DNA from: Gnetum montanum
Lineage: Eukaryota > Streptophyta > Gnetopsida > Gnetales > Gnetaceae
DNA: 64,000 nucleotides
Reading direction: 5' to 3'
NCBI GenBank assembly: GCA_015680685.1
Contig: MNCI01008326.1
Location: forward strand, 65,401 to 129,400
The translations under genes and the position numbers were made by a program. Below the pieces are notes generated by a model. The model had not been told where the DNA came from, did no database searches, and saw only the letters and a program-made list of their open reading frames with translations. Shown here piece by piece: positions 1-10,879 of the stretch. Position 1 is the first letter of the stretch; every line of letters begins with the position of its first letter.

Positions 1-1340
1 TTTTTTTGTGATCACTTGATTTGTTTTGCATTACTCTTTGCTCTATGTTTTCTCTACAAGTTGTAACTTTCTCATTTATCCATTCTAACATCTTATCTAA
101 CATTGCTTCAAGATCATCAATAGAATTTTGTATTGACAAGGTTTGTTTTGAAACCACTTCATTGAGAGCTATCTCATTTTCCTCATTATAGATATGGACC
201 CTCTTCTTTTGAAGAGTTGGGTCACACTGATATTTCTCAACATTCTCTCATTTACATAGCTCTCCTTCATCTTTTACCACATGTTCAATTAACTTTTGGA
301 TCTAATGGGTTCCTACTTCATATAATTGACCTTGAGCATACATCCCAAGGATCTCTCTTGTTTGACTATGAAGCCCATCTATGATGTGAAAAATTTGCTA
401 TTCTTGAGAGAAACCATGACTTTGGAATCTAGTCAACATTTATCTAGAGCCATATCAAAGGGTTCATGTTGCTCTTATCTCCATCCTTGGATTTGATTCC
501 TTAGGTTGGATACCCTTTCATAGGTTTGGTATTTCTTATTGAAGAGTTCTAGCATTATGGACCACCGATGGATTAAATTTGGTTTCAATGATCTATACCA
601 CACTTTGGCCTTGTCTATTAGTGTCCTTGAAAAGAGCTTAAGCTTTTGCCACCCACATTCAATATTCTTTAAAACACAGGTAGTATGAAAAGCTTGCAAA
701 TGATGTTGTGGATTAGAATCATAGCCTCCCGCAAATTTAGGAATGTTATTCATATCAAGCCTTTTGACACAACTTTTCTTACAATGCCTATGGGGTATTT
801 TAACTACCTCTATGATCTATGTCATGCTCTTAGTAGCCATCAAAGATTCATCATCATTAGACATGTCATGGTAAAAATATCTATTTCTATTTATCTAATT
901 GTGCTGATTTTGTCTATGCTCATTTTGATTTCTTCGAGTTTTCCCTTAGTTTTGATTTCTATTTTTATTTCAACCCCATAGTGGAGCTTTATCTCTATAC
1001 CTATGTTCATCTTCTTTAGAACTAGACCTTGAAGAGGAAGAGGAAGATGAGGAACTGGGAGAGTCACCATGGATTCTATAGTATTCCCTATGATCCCTTA
1101 ATTTATCTTTTCTAGGTTTGAGGAGGTCCTAGGTCTTGAGGCCTTCCTAGATTTAGGAGTTGCTTCATCTCCTCTAGGATTTTCTATCTTAGGTAAATGT
1201 AGTGCTTGAGTGTACTAAAGGTTGTCATGAACATATGAAACCCCTACATGACATTGGTCACTTTAATTTTCTTTAGTATATATCTCATTAGTTCTCTAAC
1301 GAATGTTCTCTCCATATATGCATTATTGCTTCCTTGTAAA
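1..1340 (-). pseudogene. gag pseudogene of element A
   Basis: Decayed retrotransposon gag (nucleocapsid/capsid precursor). The clearest block is 475-753, where motifs such as WQKLKLFSRTLI and QIQGWR match WQKLKLFPRKLI and KIQGWR in the gag of element L almost residue for residue. Left of it (about 100-330) a coiled-coil-like stretch aligns with the same region of L (EHVVKDEGEL against EQVAKEEGEL). In-frame stops and frameshifts break it throughout, so no intact product is expected. The start is not certain; by comparison with L it should lie about 140 bases inside the LTR edge. Confidence 0.72.
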
Positions 1341-1455
1341 AGAGATATTTTTGTTAGTTAATTATGTGTATGACTTAATATTTTTTGAAAGATAAATCAC
1401 TAATGTGTTTATAGTGATTTTGTATGATATAACTAATCTAGATAACTAGAAGTAT

Positions 1456-1472
1456 CCCTAAAAATGACACCA
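1456..1472 (-). other. Primer-binding site of element A
   Basis: On the minus strand TGGTGTCATTTTTAGGG follows the LTR end after one base. It aligns with TGGTCCCATTTCCAGGG in element L and TGGCATCATTTCTTGGG in element G. All three look like decayed forms of a site complementary to the 3' end of tRNA-Asp (TGGCGCCGTTGCCGGGG), the primer commonly reported for Athila. The tRNA assignment is inference. Confidence 0.55.
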
Positions 1473-2222
1473 ATGATGAGCAGCGGGTACCACATACATC
1501 CAACCATATGAATCACAAGCGTTCACACATGATCTAGTTGAATTTTTTGGATGGGACTAGTTGTGGAATCTAGATCATTATGCCTTGATTGTAGTTCATT
1601 GTCTTCCCACTTGAACTAGTGGTAGCTTTTGCATGTATGGTTTTGTCCAATGTGAGGCATATGATAATTGATGTTGTTGCGGCCTTATGCTACTACTAAT
1701 GATAATAAAGAAATAATTTATTTAAACTAATTAATAATGAAAAGTAAAGTCTAAACTAGCCTACGGGCAATGAGTGTTCATTCACATGTTTTCATACATG
1801 TCTTGAACCCATGTATCCACTACTAGGATTACAAAGCATTATACTACCAAGCGAAGCAAGTAATAACGTTGTTGGGATTACCAAGCAAATACATGTTTAT
1901 GCTCAAAATTGGTTGCACACATTTCATCAATAAATTAACATACATGAGAATATAAATATTATTTAAGTAGATGAAATAAAAATTTCATTAAAAGTAAATT
2001 TAATCTAAGTCAAAGTACTACAATGAATAAGAATCAATCTCAATCTTATTACCATTCATGGAATGTATCTAGATACATTGCCACTCAAATAAGATGCTAT
2101 ACAACTGACTCAAATCCACACTACAGGAACTTTCTAACTATTCTCTAAGACTACAGAATAAAACTTCAAGAGTTTAGCTACTTTTCTAACAAAACAATGC
2201 CAATGCATAGCAAGAGCACACA

Positions 2223-2230
2223 TATTTATA
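2223..2230 (-). promoter_or_regulatory. TATA box of LTR A
   Basis: Minus-strand TATAAATA inside GCCTATAAATATG lies in the U3/R position of the LTR, matching the TATAAATA boxes of the LTRs of L and G. It would have driven the element transcript toward gag. Confidence 0.5.
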
Positions 2231-2302
2231 GGCAATAATGGACACCATGTTGATAGGGTTGCATCAATGTATCATTTCATGCATTGATAGGGCCTAGTTG
2301 AT

Positions 2303-2526
2303 GTGGCTACATTGAGGCAGTTGCATTGAAGTGGCTACATTAAGGCAACTACATCAAAGTAGCTACATTGAGGTAGTTGTGTCAAGGCTACTATGTCAAA
2401 GTAGCTACGTTGAGACAACTACATCGAGGAGGCTATGTCAAAGTGATTATGTCAAAGTAGCTACATCAAGGTAGCTACATCGAGGTAGTTTCCTTGAAGT
2501 GGCTATGTCAAAGAGGCTATGTTAAC
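2303..2526. repeat. 14-bp minisatellite, 16 units, in U3
   Basis: Sixteen consecutive units of exactly 14 bases, consensus near GTAGCTACATCGAG or GTGGCTATGTCAAA, run from 2303 to 2526 without a phase break. The array lies upstream of the TATA box of LTR A, in the position of the 14-17-bp repeats of LTR L, but with an unrelated sequence. Confidence 0.85.
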
Positions 2527-2559
2527 ACAACCAACTGATGCTCATCACCTAGGATGTGA

Positions 2560-3345
2560 TTTGATTATGCTTGGACAAACAATCCATGAAAGAGTACTAT
2601 AAGAAATTTTGTGACCTCTCCTAGTATGTAAGCTATTAGGATAAGAAAGAGTTGGCTTTAAAGTTCATTGGTGGACTACATAAGCAATTGCATTCCCAGA
2701 AACATGCACATAGCTCACAAATAGTTGATGAAGCATATAGAATTGCTAAGAATTATGAGAAATCAAATCAAGTATGAACTACAACCCTTTGACAATTAAT
2801 GATAGAAGAGACACCCATTAACAGAATTGGATCTTGATATTTCACTTATGTTGAAGATCACTTTTAGTGGGATTGTTCAAAATTACGAGCAAGAATACAA
2901 AGAAATAATCAATATAAGAATTAAAAATCCAATGCAAATATGATCAAAGGAAAGAGTCAAACTACTACTATGGCCATAATGAAGAAGATTTTAGCATCAG
3001 CAAAATCAAGTTTGAGAAAATATCAATTTTCTTTACTAATTTTTGAAGGATCAATTAAGGGTCAAAAAATTTAAATTTTTAATTAATAGCAAAGCAAGTG
3101 ATAATTTTGTTTCATAAAATTTAGTTAAGTCATTAAATTTAATCTTTCCTTTCAAGATAGCTGGTAGAATGGATATTGCAGATGGAACAACTGTAAGCAA
3201 TCACACAAGGTATGGAGAAGTCACTTTTATCCTACAAGATATTTCTTTTTTTGGTGAATTCTTTAAATTTGAATTAGGACATGTTGTTGCAATCTTAAGA
3301 ATGTGTTTTTTTTTTTAAAAAAAAATTTGATATTACTACTCATTT
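2560..3345 (+). pseudogene. gag C-terminal part and protease, element B
   Basis: The capsid C-terminal part is visible at about 2588-2780: MKEYYKKFCDL, then ALKFIGGLHKQLHSQ and VDEAYRIAKNYEK, typical of gypsy gag. The protease region at about 3085-3340 reads SDNFVS then VKSLNL and TRYGEV, resembling the usual DSGAS-NF protease motif, but the catalytic Asp-Ser-Gly is no longer intact. Several in-frame stops are present. Expected products would be capsid and the aspartic protease that processes Gag-Pol. Confidence 0.7.
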
Positions 3346-3689
3346 TTGAACCTTTATTTTAAAAGTACCAGCCACTTATGGAATTTGGATTTTGAGGGGG
3401 ATTGAAACAACAAAGTAAATTCAATGAATACTGAAGCAAATTCATACAATAACTATTAAGTAAGCTAAAATTCTATTCAAGAAGAGTGCTACTATGTTGG
3501 TTATAAAAGTAACTCTACCCCAAAAACTTTCTAATAGTGATATTCCAAAAGAAACAGAAGAGTATGAGGATTTGGTATTTAGTAAAACTAAGGAATCACC
3601 TCCAAAAAGAATTATTGAAAATGCCATTGACATTTTTATTGATACATAACTAGTTTCAAAAGCCCCATATAGACTTCTCACTTCAAAAC

Positions 3690-4900
3690 TAAGTAAATTA
3701 AAAGTATAATTAAATCAATTATTAGAATAGGGGAAGATTTGATTGAGTGTCTCACATTGGGGTGCATTAGTTTTATTTGATAAGAAGTAGGATGATGCTT
3801 TAAGGTTATGTATTGATTATAGGATGTTAAACAAGTTAATGATTAAAAATATCTATTTAGGATTATGACTTGTTGATCAAATTAATAAAGCATTTTATTT
3901 TTCGAAGATTGATTTAAAATCAAGTTATCACCAAAAAATAATTAAAGAGAAAGATATTTTAAAAATGACATTTAAAACTAGGCATGGATTGTATGAGTTT
4001 GTGGTGATGCCATTCAAATTGATTAACATGCCTCATACATTCATGAAATTATGAATAATATTAATTGATTAATTTATTATCGTATTTTTGGATGATATAC
4101 TTATCTATTCTAAGGAAATAGAGGAACATGTTAAATATTTAAAAATCACTATGGAAATTCTTAAGAAACATCAGTTAAAGGAAAAATTGAGTAAATGCAA
4201 ACTATTTAAAGAAAAAGTGTTATACTTGGACCATATTGTATCTAAACAAGGACTTTAGGTAGATCCATTAAAAGTTAGTATAGTTCATGAATGACTAGAA
4301 CTTAAAAATACTATAGAAATTTAGAGGATTTTCGTTTTAACAAGTTTTTATCAATGTTTTATTAAAGACTATTCTATTTTGGTAGCCCCCTTGACTAACT
4401 TCTTGTAAGATAAACATGTTTTTAAGCTTGATAAAAGAATGCAAGAAAGCTTTCCTAAGACTAAATATGTTGTTAATAATGGTGCCTATCCTAAGAATCT
4501 TGGATAAAGTAATACCATTCAAAGGTTTTACAAATACTTGCAGAGTAGGAATTAGTGTAGTTCTTTTACAAGAAGATAAAGTGTTATGTTTTGAGTCTCG
4601 TAAATTATAAGGATCTAATGTAAATTCCTTAGCCCATAATCTAGAATTTCTAGCAATTATTCATGCTTTAAAGTTTTGGAAACATTATTGTTGTGGAAAA
4701 ATATTTGTACTAAAAACACATCATAAAATCCTAGAATACATATAGAGATAATCCATCTTGAATACTTGAAAATGAAAAATGGTAGAATTATTGGCCAAAT
4801 ATAAATATAAAATTAAATACATTCTAGAAATAAAATATAGTCACTAAGATCCTTAGTCAAATGTGAAACTTGATGATTGATGTTGTGATAAATCCTATGA
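3690..4900 (+). pseudogene. Reverse transcriptase and RNase H pseudogene, element B
   Basis: Clear Ty3/gypsy reverse transcriptase. SHWGALVLFDKK is followed by RLCIDYRMLNK, FYFSKIDLKSSYHQ, the catalytic box VFLDDILIYS at 4082-4111 and then CKLFKEKVLYLDHIVSKQGL. The two aspartates of the polymerase box are kept. RNase H-like sequence follows to about 4900, heavily broken. Stop codons interrupt the frame several times, so it cannot encode an active enzyme. Confidence 0.88.
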
Positions 4901-4989
4901 AAGAAGAAATCAAGTAATGGATAAAAGAAGTTCCTTACTTCAAGTAAATTTTAACGAATATAATTTCTAAGCCTCATTCCCACCTTTCC

Positions 4990-5600
4990 CTAGATGATCT
5001 ATTGATAAAGTGATAGAGGGTATGTATACTAGAAGAAAATTAAATACTTAAGTTATTTTATGAAGCCCATGAAGTACCATATACTAAACATCCTAGATAT
5101 ATTAAAACCTATGTGATGATACATAACTTTTATTTCTAGCCTAGAATGAAGAATTATTTATCCACATACATTAATAATTGCTCAACTTGCCAAAGAATAA
5201 AAGCTAAACAAAAAACAAAAAAAGTGGATTATTACAACCTCCAAAGATCCGAACATGGAAATGAGAAGACATTACCATGGATTTCATTGTGGGATTACTT
5301 GTAACTAAGAAAAGAAATGATTCAATCTTGGTGGTAGTTAATCACCTATTGAAGATGAATTATTTCATAGCTAAACACTACCAAATATGTAACCCAAAAA
5401 TTTGTACAAGAAATATTTCATTTATATGAGTGTTCAAAATCAATCACCCTAGATAGAAATCCTAAGTTTATTTCTAAATTCTAACAAAACTTATTCAATA
5501 AACATGGAAAAACTATGATCTTATTCTTGACATCTACCCTTAACTTTTTGATCTTTGAGATATTGAGAAATGACTTATATTTATTAATAGGTAATAGTAA
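4990..5600 (+). pseudogene. Integrase pseudogene, element B
   Basis: The zinc-binding region reads EAHEVPYTKHPRY then NNCSTCQRIKAK, giving part of an HHCC motif. The core follows with ITMDFIVGLLVTKKRNDSIL around the first catalytic aspartate, and DRNPKFISKF in the region of the second. Frame changes and stops are frequent. The segment sits directly after RNase H and before the polypurine tract, as in chromoviruses. Confidence 0.82.
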
Positions 5601-5734
5601 GAGATTAATTCATAGTTTTTATATGTACAGATGATGATGAAGATAATAATAAAGCTAAATATGAGGAGCACAGTGAGGATGTAATTGCTAAGTAGCTAGA
5701 CATAGAGGAAGCACTTGAGGATGATCTAAATTAT

Positions 5735-5748
5735 TAAGGGGGTTAGAT
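5735..5748 (+). other. Polypurine tract of element B
   Basis: AAGGGGGTTAGAT lies directly before the LTR start at 5749, the usual place and base content for the plus-strand primer of plant Ty3/gypsy elements. Confidence 0.6.
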
Positions 5749-6193
5749 TGTAATGTTCCATCCCTTATTAGGGGTGGAATTTTATAATTAATCATGTAAT
5801 TAACCTTCAATAGAATGGGTGCCTCATTATGAGGAGTTGTAACTATTCATAGTAGTCCCTGAGTAAGGTTCTAACCTATGATATTTAAGGTTGGGCTTAA
5901 AGGTCATATCAACATGGTGTTGCAGAGCTAGATTGACAAGTGATAAGAGCCAAGTGAATGAGGATAAGAAGAAACTAATCATCCATTTGGTTTGATGGCC
6001 TAACTATGGTGGTAGTGTTGGATTACCTCTAAGGTCCTAAGTATCATAGGAAGATGATCCAAGGTCATTGATAGTATATCTAGCTAAGAATTCTATTAAT
6101 AAAGTTTTGTTGTTTTTATTTTATGATTATTTTAATATTCTTTTATTATTATTCTATAAGTTAACAAGAAATCCAAATTATCTCTACATAACA
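5749..6193 (+). repeat. 3' LTR of element B (right edge approximate)
   Basis: Starts TGTAATGTTCC right after a polypurine tract and probably ends near TACATAACA at 6193. An AATAAA signal lies near 6107. No second copy is in the window, so the right edge is an estimate from the TG...CA rule. Confidence 0.5.
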
Positions 6194-6239
6194 TGACATT
6201 TTTACACTATGAATGATTATATTCATCAACATCTAGAAA

Positions 6240-6860
6240 TGGAATATAATAGTGACCTTGTTTCTTAAGATTGTATAGTTGTTGACCTTGACAAGGTTAA
6301 GGCTATTCTAGCTCTCACATTACTTACATTTAAGATGTGCATATCCTATAAGGTTTTCTTTAATTTATCCACTATTTCATTCCAATCTCATTGATCACCT
6401 TCATTCTTTAACTTATTTGCTTCATAAATCCACTTCTTTCATCTAAGATGAGGAGTGTCAAAATATCTTTGACTCCATCAAAGAATCCTTAACTAGTCTT
6501 CTTATTCTTCATTGTCTAAAATTTGATAACCCTTTTTTTATTTATCTTTCTAAATCCAATCATTTCATAATTGCAATGGTGTCTCAAAGGTGAGAAGATG
6601 AAGTTGATCTTCCTACATTCTACATATCTCATATTTTCTCAAACTATGAGACTAAGTACTCAGACATCAAAAAGTCTTATCTAACTATTTTCTTCATCCT
6701 TAAAAAGTGGAGACATTATCTTCTCAATTCTAAGGTCTTTTTTATCTTCAAAGATAACATATTTAAAGTCATAATTAACAATCCTTTTAAAAACCATTGC
6801 ATAGCTTGTTGAATGTCCTTTCTTGTTGAGTTTGATCTTTGATTTCTATCTTAACACCTA
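6240..6860 (+). pseudogene. RT connection and RNase H, element C
   Basis: KVKAILALTLLTFK at about 6290 matches the usual 'K..AI....' step after the RT thumb. Then come IFDSIKESLTSLLILH, IKKSYLTIFFILKKWRHYLL and FKDNIFKVIINNP, aligned with LKKLIHYLFRS and CKDNMFRAIISN in the related pol at 59.7 kb. These are the connection and RNase H segments. Stop codons are present, so it is inactive. Confidence 0.72.
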
Positions 6861-6929
6861 ATTAAAGGTTAAGATATAGCTAATCACATATCTTCCTCTA
6901 AAACAATTAACATTGTCCATATCTTACAC

Positions 6930-7400
6930 ACTAATGTTAGGAATTTGACTGTCCATAGCTTATACACTAATGTAAGGAAGTTGGATGCTATTCTTTATTT
7001 CAATCAAGCAAATACTTCCTTTAGATATAATGTAGCCTATGTCCTAATAATTTCTACTAAATAACTTATTTATTGAGCTTGAAAGCTTGAATTTTCTTGC
7101 ACTAATAATATAGCCAAATACAAACCTCTAATACAAGGTTTGTTGCTAGTCTTATAAAATTAAATCAAAACTATTACTATTTATGATGACTCTCATCTCA
7201 TCATAAATCAAGTTAATGGTTACTATGATTGCATCACCCATCACTTAGTTCCTTACCTACAAATGGCTAAGGAGCTATTCTATTCCTTCTCTACTCATGC
7301 TTTGAGCCACATCCCACACTTTGAAAACATGCTAGCTGATGCATTAGCAACCTTTTCCATCCATTGTGACCATTTCACTATTAAAACTTAAGTTTTGTAG
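6930..7400 (+). pseudogene. Second RNase H-like domain, element C
   Basis: TNNIAKYKPLIQGLLLV is followed by DDSHLIINQVNGYYD (about 7175-7220), then HIPHFENMLADALATF. This is the extra RNase H domain placed between RNase H and integrase in Tat-lineage elements; the usual D-S pair before the INQV motif is kept as DDS. Interrupted by stops. Confidence 0.72.
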
Positions 7401-7649
7401 TTAATTTTCTTAACACATATCATGCAATTTCATAATGTTTTGATAAGTTCTACCAACGCAAATGATGATAATCAGTAGTACAATGATCTTTCTTATTACC
7501 TTACTACTAATAAAACTCCTAGTTACCTTATGCTTACTTAAAATGATGTTGTACATAAACATAGCTAACATTTATAATTAGTGAATCCTAATATCCTTTT
7601 TCAAGTTTCTTCTATAGTTGTTCTTATATGTTGTCTTAGTCCTAAAAGT

Positions 7650-8280
7650 TCTAGGATATTCCTTAATTAAGTTCACTTAGGAGTTTATGGCAGGTATTTA
7701 GATTCATGCTCTCTAGCTACTCGCATCATTTCTATGGACTATTTCTAGTTAATCTTAGCCAAATATATCTATCATCTAGTCAATAAATGCAATTCTTACC
7801 AAATGCATGGCTCTCTTATTTACATTTCTTTATAGAAGCTTAACATGTCTCAAATCACATGATCCTTTGAAAAATGGAATTTAGATCTTATTGGTGCTAT
7901 TAACCCTCCATCATATGCTGGGCACTAATTTATGCTGACTACTATGAAATAATTTACTATGGGTATAATCTATTTCTTTTTATTTCAACAAGAACCACTT
8001 TATTGATCACTTCATCCTCAACAACATCATAACTTGCTTCAGCATACTTCTCCAAATTATAACTAATAACAAACCTTAGTTCAAAAGTAAGAAGTCAACT
8101 AATTTCTATTTCATGTATCACATTACCAAATTGTTTTCATTACCATATTATGGTCAGTCTAATACTTAGGATAAGTCCATTAAGAAAAATTTCATTCCTT
8201 TTTGTGGAAAATGATGAGTAGACATTCCACAAATCTAGGAGATTGATCTCATCCATTTATCCCTTCCTAATAAGATGAGA
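7650..8280 (+). pseudogene. Integrase N-terminal and core region, element C
   Basis: YIYHLVNKCNSYQMHG corresponds to the second half of the HHCC zinc region (KC..CQ-like, one Cys lost), followed by KWNLDLIGAINPPSYAGH, the start of the catalytic core with its first aspartate, and YFFLF. Later parts of the core are weaker. A minisatellite at 8290-8380 separates this from the C-terminal integrase segments. Confidence 0.65.
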
Positions 8281-8289
8281 TCAGAGTTG

Positions 8290-8380
8290 TCCATGCTTAT
8301 CCACATCCATCCATGCTTATCCATATCCATCCATATCCAAGCTTATCCATATTCGTGCTTATCTAGATCCATGATTATCT
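8290..8380. repeat. Short minisatellite, unit about 20 bp
   Basis: Four to five imperfect copies of a unit like CCATGCTTATCCATATCCAT lie inside the integrase remnant of element C, between its core and its C-terminal segment. Confidence 0.6.
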
Positions 8381-8573
8381 CCTCTTTTTATGTGGATGGA
8401 AGAATCCAACCTTATATATTTGTAGCAGCACATACTCATAATATTAGATTGAAGATTAGCAGATTAAGAGAGTTTATTTTTGTTCTTTACTTTCTGCTCA
8501 GCATAGGTAGAAGATCCAGGGCCCTTTAGTTTACAGTTTTCACTTTTGTTCATAGCATATTCAATAAAACCCT

Positions 8574-9530
8574 ATGCAATTAGCACATATAGCTATTCTA
8601 TGCCCTTTAGATCTATTGTACCACTTTCATATAACTACTGGTCATACTCCAAACTTCTTAACCTATGGTTCTAAGGTAATATTATTAGTTAAGCTTTCTA
8701 TCCAATCTCTCCATGTTTCTCTACATAATTGGTTTAAATTTGAATAACAACAACATGCAATGCATTGAGTTGAATCTTCTTGAAGAACAACGACAAGCTA
8801 CTCTTCAACATCTACATGAATATTAAGTATATATTTAGCATTACTACTTTAGACATGTTTAAATTAGAAATATTTAAAGACTTTTCATTCCCTTTTTTTG
8901 TAGCATTTTTTGTACAATTACTAGTCGTACTTCATACTTCTTAACCTATCATTTTGAGGTAATCATACTAGTTGAGCTTTGTATCCCATCTCTTCATGTT
9001 GCTTTGTGTAATTGGTGTTTAGATTAGGATAATAATAACATACCATGCATTGAGTTGAATCTTCTTGAAGTACATTGGCAAGCTACTCTTGAACATGTAC
9101 ATGAATATCAAGCATATATTAAGTGTTTCTATCTTAAAAATGTTTAAATTAGAGAGATTTATAAGAATTTCATCATATTTCTTGATATAATGATTAATAA
9201 AATCTAATGCAATTGGCACATATAGCTATCCTATGTCATTTGGGTCTATTCTACCACTTTTTGTACAACTATTGATTTTACTCCATACTTCCTAACCAAT
9301 GGTTTTGAGTTAATCTTACTAGCTAAGCTATGTATGTCATCTCTCTATGTTTCTTTGTGTAATTGATGCTTAGATCAAGACAACAATAACATCTAATGTG
9401 TTGAGTTGGATCTTCTTGAAGAATATCAACAAGCTACTCTACATGGATTGTAAGTAGATATTCAATATTTCTACTCTATACATGTTTAAATTAGAGATAT
9501 TTATAAAGGTGATATGGTCCATTATCATTT
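8574..9530 (+). repeat. Tandem triplication of an integrase C-terminal segment
   Basis: Three consecutive diverged copies, about 8574-8880, 8895-9150 and 9205-9520. Each encodes the same part of integrase: TTGHTPNFLTYGSK in copy 1, TSRTSYFLTYHFE in copy 2 and TIDFTPYFLTNGFE in copy 3, each followed by a 'SLHV/SLYV' box, the DNA 'aacaacaacat', 'ttgaatcttcttgaag' and 'catgtttaaattaga'. Distances between equivalent positions are about 284 and 348 bases. An intact element would have this segment once. Confidence 0.8.
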
Positions 9531-9660
9531 TCTAAGCTCTGAAGGCACCAAGTTTTCTTCTAAGTGGCAGGGTCCTTTCGTAGTAGTTCAGTATCTACAA
9601 AATGATACTTACATTTTTTTATCTATAAGGACATCAATTTCTAAATCTAATTAACATAAG
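9500..9660 (+). pseudogene. Integrase C-terminal domain, element C
   Basis: After the third repeat copy the frame reads KGDMVHYHF, then KFSSKWQGPFVVVQYL, the GD-lv...kwqGPf-v signature of the C-terminal domain of plant gypsy integrases. It shows that copy 3 is the one joined to the original downstream sequence. Confidence 0.72.
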
Positions 9661-9689
9661 ATTTCTTAAGTGCTAATACATATACCAAA

Positions 9690-10870
9690 ACAATAGCATT
9701 AAACCTATCAATTATTCAAGACTAAATGAGTGTTCACTCAGTAGTAGTTTATTTTTTGCTAGCTCTTCTCTACTACAATGAGATACATATTACATTGGGA
9801 TAACAAGTTTGTTCTAAACCCTATTTATCTTACATTGTCTTAGATCTATAACCCTCCTCTCTATTTCATATTCTACTATATCTCTAGATCGTTTCTTCTT
9901 ATTTCCCTATGCTATCTACCCCATTCTCCTCTAGGTGCTCATTATAACTATTGAGACTTTTAAATGAGTGAATATCTCATTGCTTTATGTGAGGATGTGA
10001 TTGAGGGTATTTTTGGAGTAGGATAGGTAGGGGTTACTATAACAATACATATGAAATCTTTTTTGAACATATATTATGTAGGATTTAGCAATGTCCTACT
10101 TCTATAATATAACATCATCCTCATGGCGATTATATGGATGATATTCTATTTTCTTTCTCTACTTTTTCTTAATTACTGCTTTTGTATGCTATCACGTCTA
10201 CTTCCTTGTACTATATTTCTCTCTTCTTCCTATCAATACCTCTTTTCATCTATTTTATTCCTCTCTATATTTAGCATTAGTGAGGTTGAACAAGTATCTG
10301 TTTACTAATGTAGTGAGGGAGTGTTGCGTCTACAATGACCTAGGTGGTGTGAAATCTACATATGAGTAAGGTAAGAAAGAGGTTAGCTTTAGGAATCTTG
10401 TCATTTCCTAATTATATGACATAGCACCCCACCATTGGCATATTGGTGATGTCCCTAAAATAATTTTACATACTTTTATTACTTTTTTTTTTCATTTTCT
10501 GCTCTCTCCCTTTCTTTCTCTATCACTTTCTCTATTCATGTTCTACATTGATGAGGTGAAATTTAATGTCTCTACTAGAGAATTGAATGATTTCTGGGAT
10601 CTAGCCATGTCCCACTTCTATAGCATAGTAATCCACTATAGGTTTATCAATGATGTCATAGATTTTCTCCCCTACTATCCTACTTCATTTAATTCTCTTC
10701 TAGGTATCTACTAGCTTGTGTCTTTTCTATAGTATGTCTAATCAAACCAACAAATGACATATCGTTTTCTTGAAAATGAATGAGGAGAATTCATTTCTAT
10801 GAAAAATGTAAAAATGATGTTTTTAGCCCTCAAAGGTTCCTAAATTTTTTTTATTTACTAATTGTTTGGA
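9690..10870. other. Non-coding stretch between elements C and F
   Basis: No gene recognised. It contains three related units of about 200-300 bases: pyrimidine-rich runs followed by a 'gatgaggt' or 'gtgaggtt' box and then a 'gt(c)c(c/t)a(c/a)ttctat' box near 10091, 10399 and 10607. They may be LTR or untranslated parts of C or F. Confidence 0.4.
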
Positions 10871-10879
10871 TGCATCATT

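Larger units (their letters stand above)
1..2547 (-). mobile_element. Athila-like LTR retrotransposon A, 5' part (runs off window)
   Basis: A minus-strand Ty3/gypsy element cut by the left window edge. From right to left it has a 5' LTR, a primer-binding site next to the LTR end, and a gag reading frame. LTR edge, primer site and gag all have recognisable relatives in the complete element L at 44477-51497, so both belong to one family. Assignment to Athila rests on family L's gag and zinc-knuckle style and on the tRNA-Asp-like primer site; it is an inference because no reverse transcriptase of this family is in the window. Confidence 0.7.
1474..2547 (-). repeat. 5' LTR of element A
   Basis: Begins TGATGAG and ends CATCA on the plus strand, the same terminal bases as the paired LTRs of element L. 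The middle shares the pattern of those LTRs (CAACCATATGAATC near the edge, 'ttgggattaccaagc', a TATA-type box). At 1074 bp it is longer than the 793-828 bp of L, largely because of a 14-bp repeat array in its U3 part. Confidence 0.7.
2560..6193 (+). mobile_element. Chromovirus-like Ty3/gypsy element B, gag to 3' LTR
   Basis: Plus-strand element with gag, protease, reverse transcriptase, RNase H, integrase, polypurine tract and 3' LTR in the standard order gag-PR-RT-RH-IN. The 5' LTR and the first part of gag are missing; the remaining gag begins right at the outer edge of LTR A, so A probably inserted into B. Motif style is that of plant chromoviruses; no chromodomain could be recognised. Confidence 0.8.
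6240..9680 (+). mobile_element. Tat-like Ty3/gypsy element C, pol remnant
   Basis: Plus-strand remnant beginning within the C-terminal part of reverse transcriptase and running through RNase H, a second RNase H-like domain and integrase. The RNase H plus NNIAxYxxLI...INQV arrangement is the same as in the pol at 58.2-61.6 kb and is characteristic of the Tat lineage. No LTR could be recognised for it. Confidence 0.75.

Noticed and set aside
2303-2526. CRISPR-like array
   Set aside because: Units are contiguous 14-mers without spacers, inside a plant LTR.
10123-10308. Leucine/phenylalanine-rich small membrane protein
   Set aside because: The hydrophobicity comes from a pyrimidine-rich run that recurs in the neighbouring repeat units.
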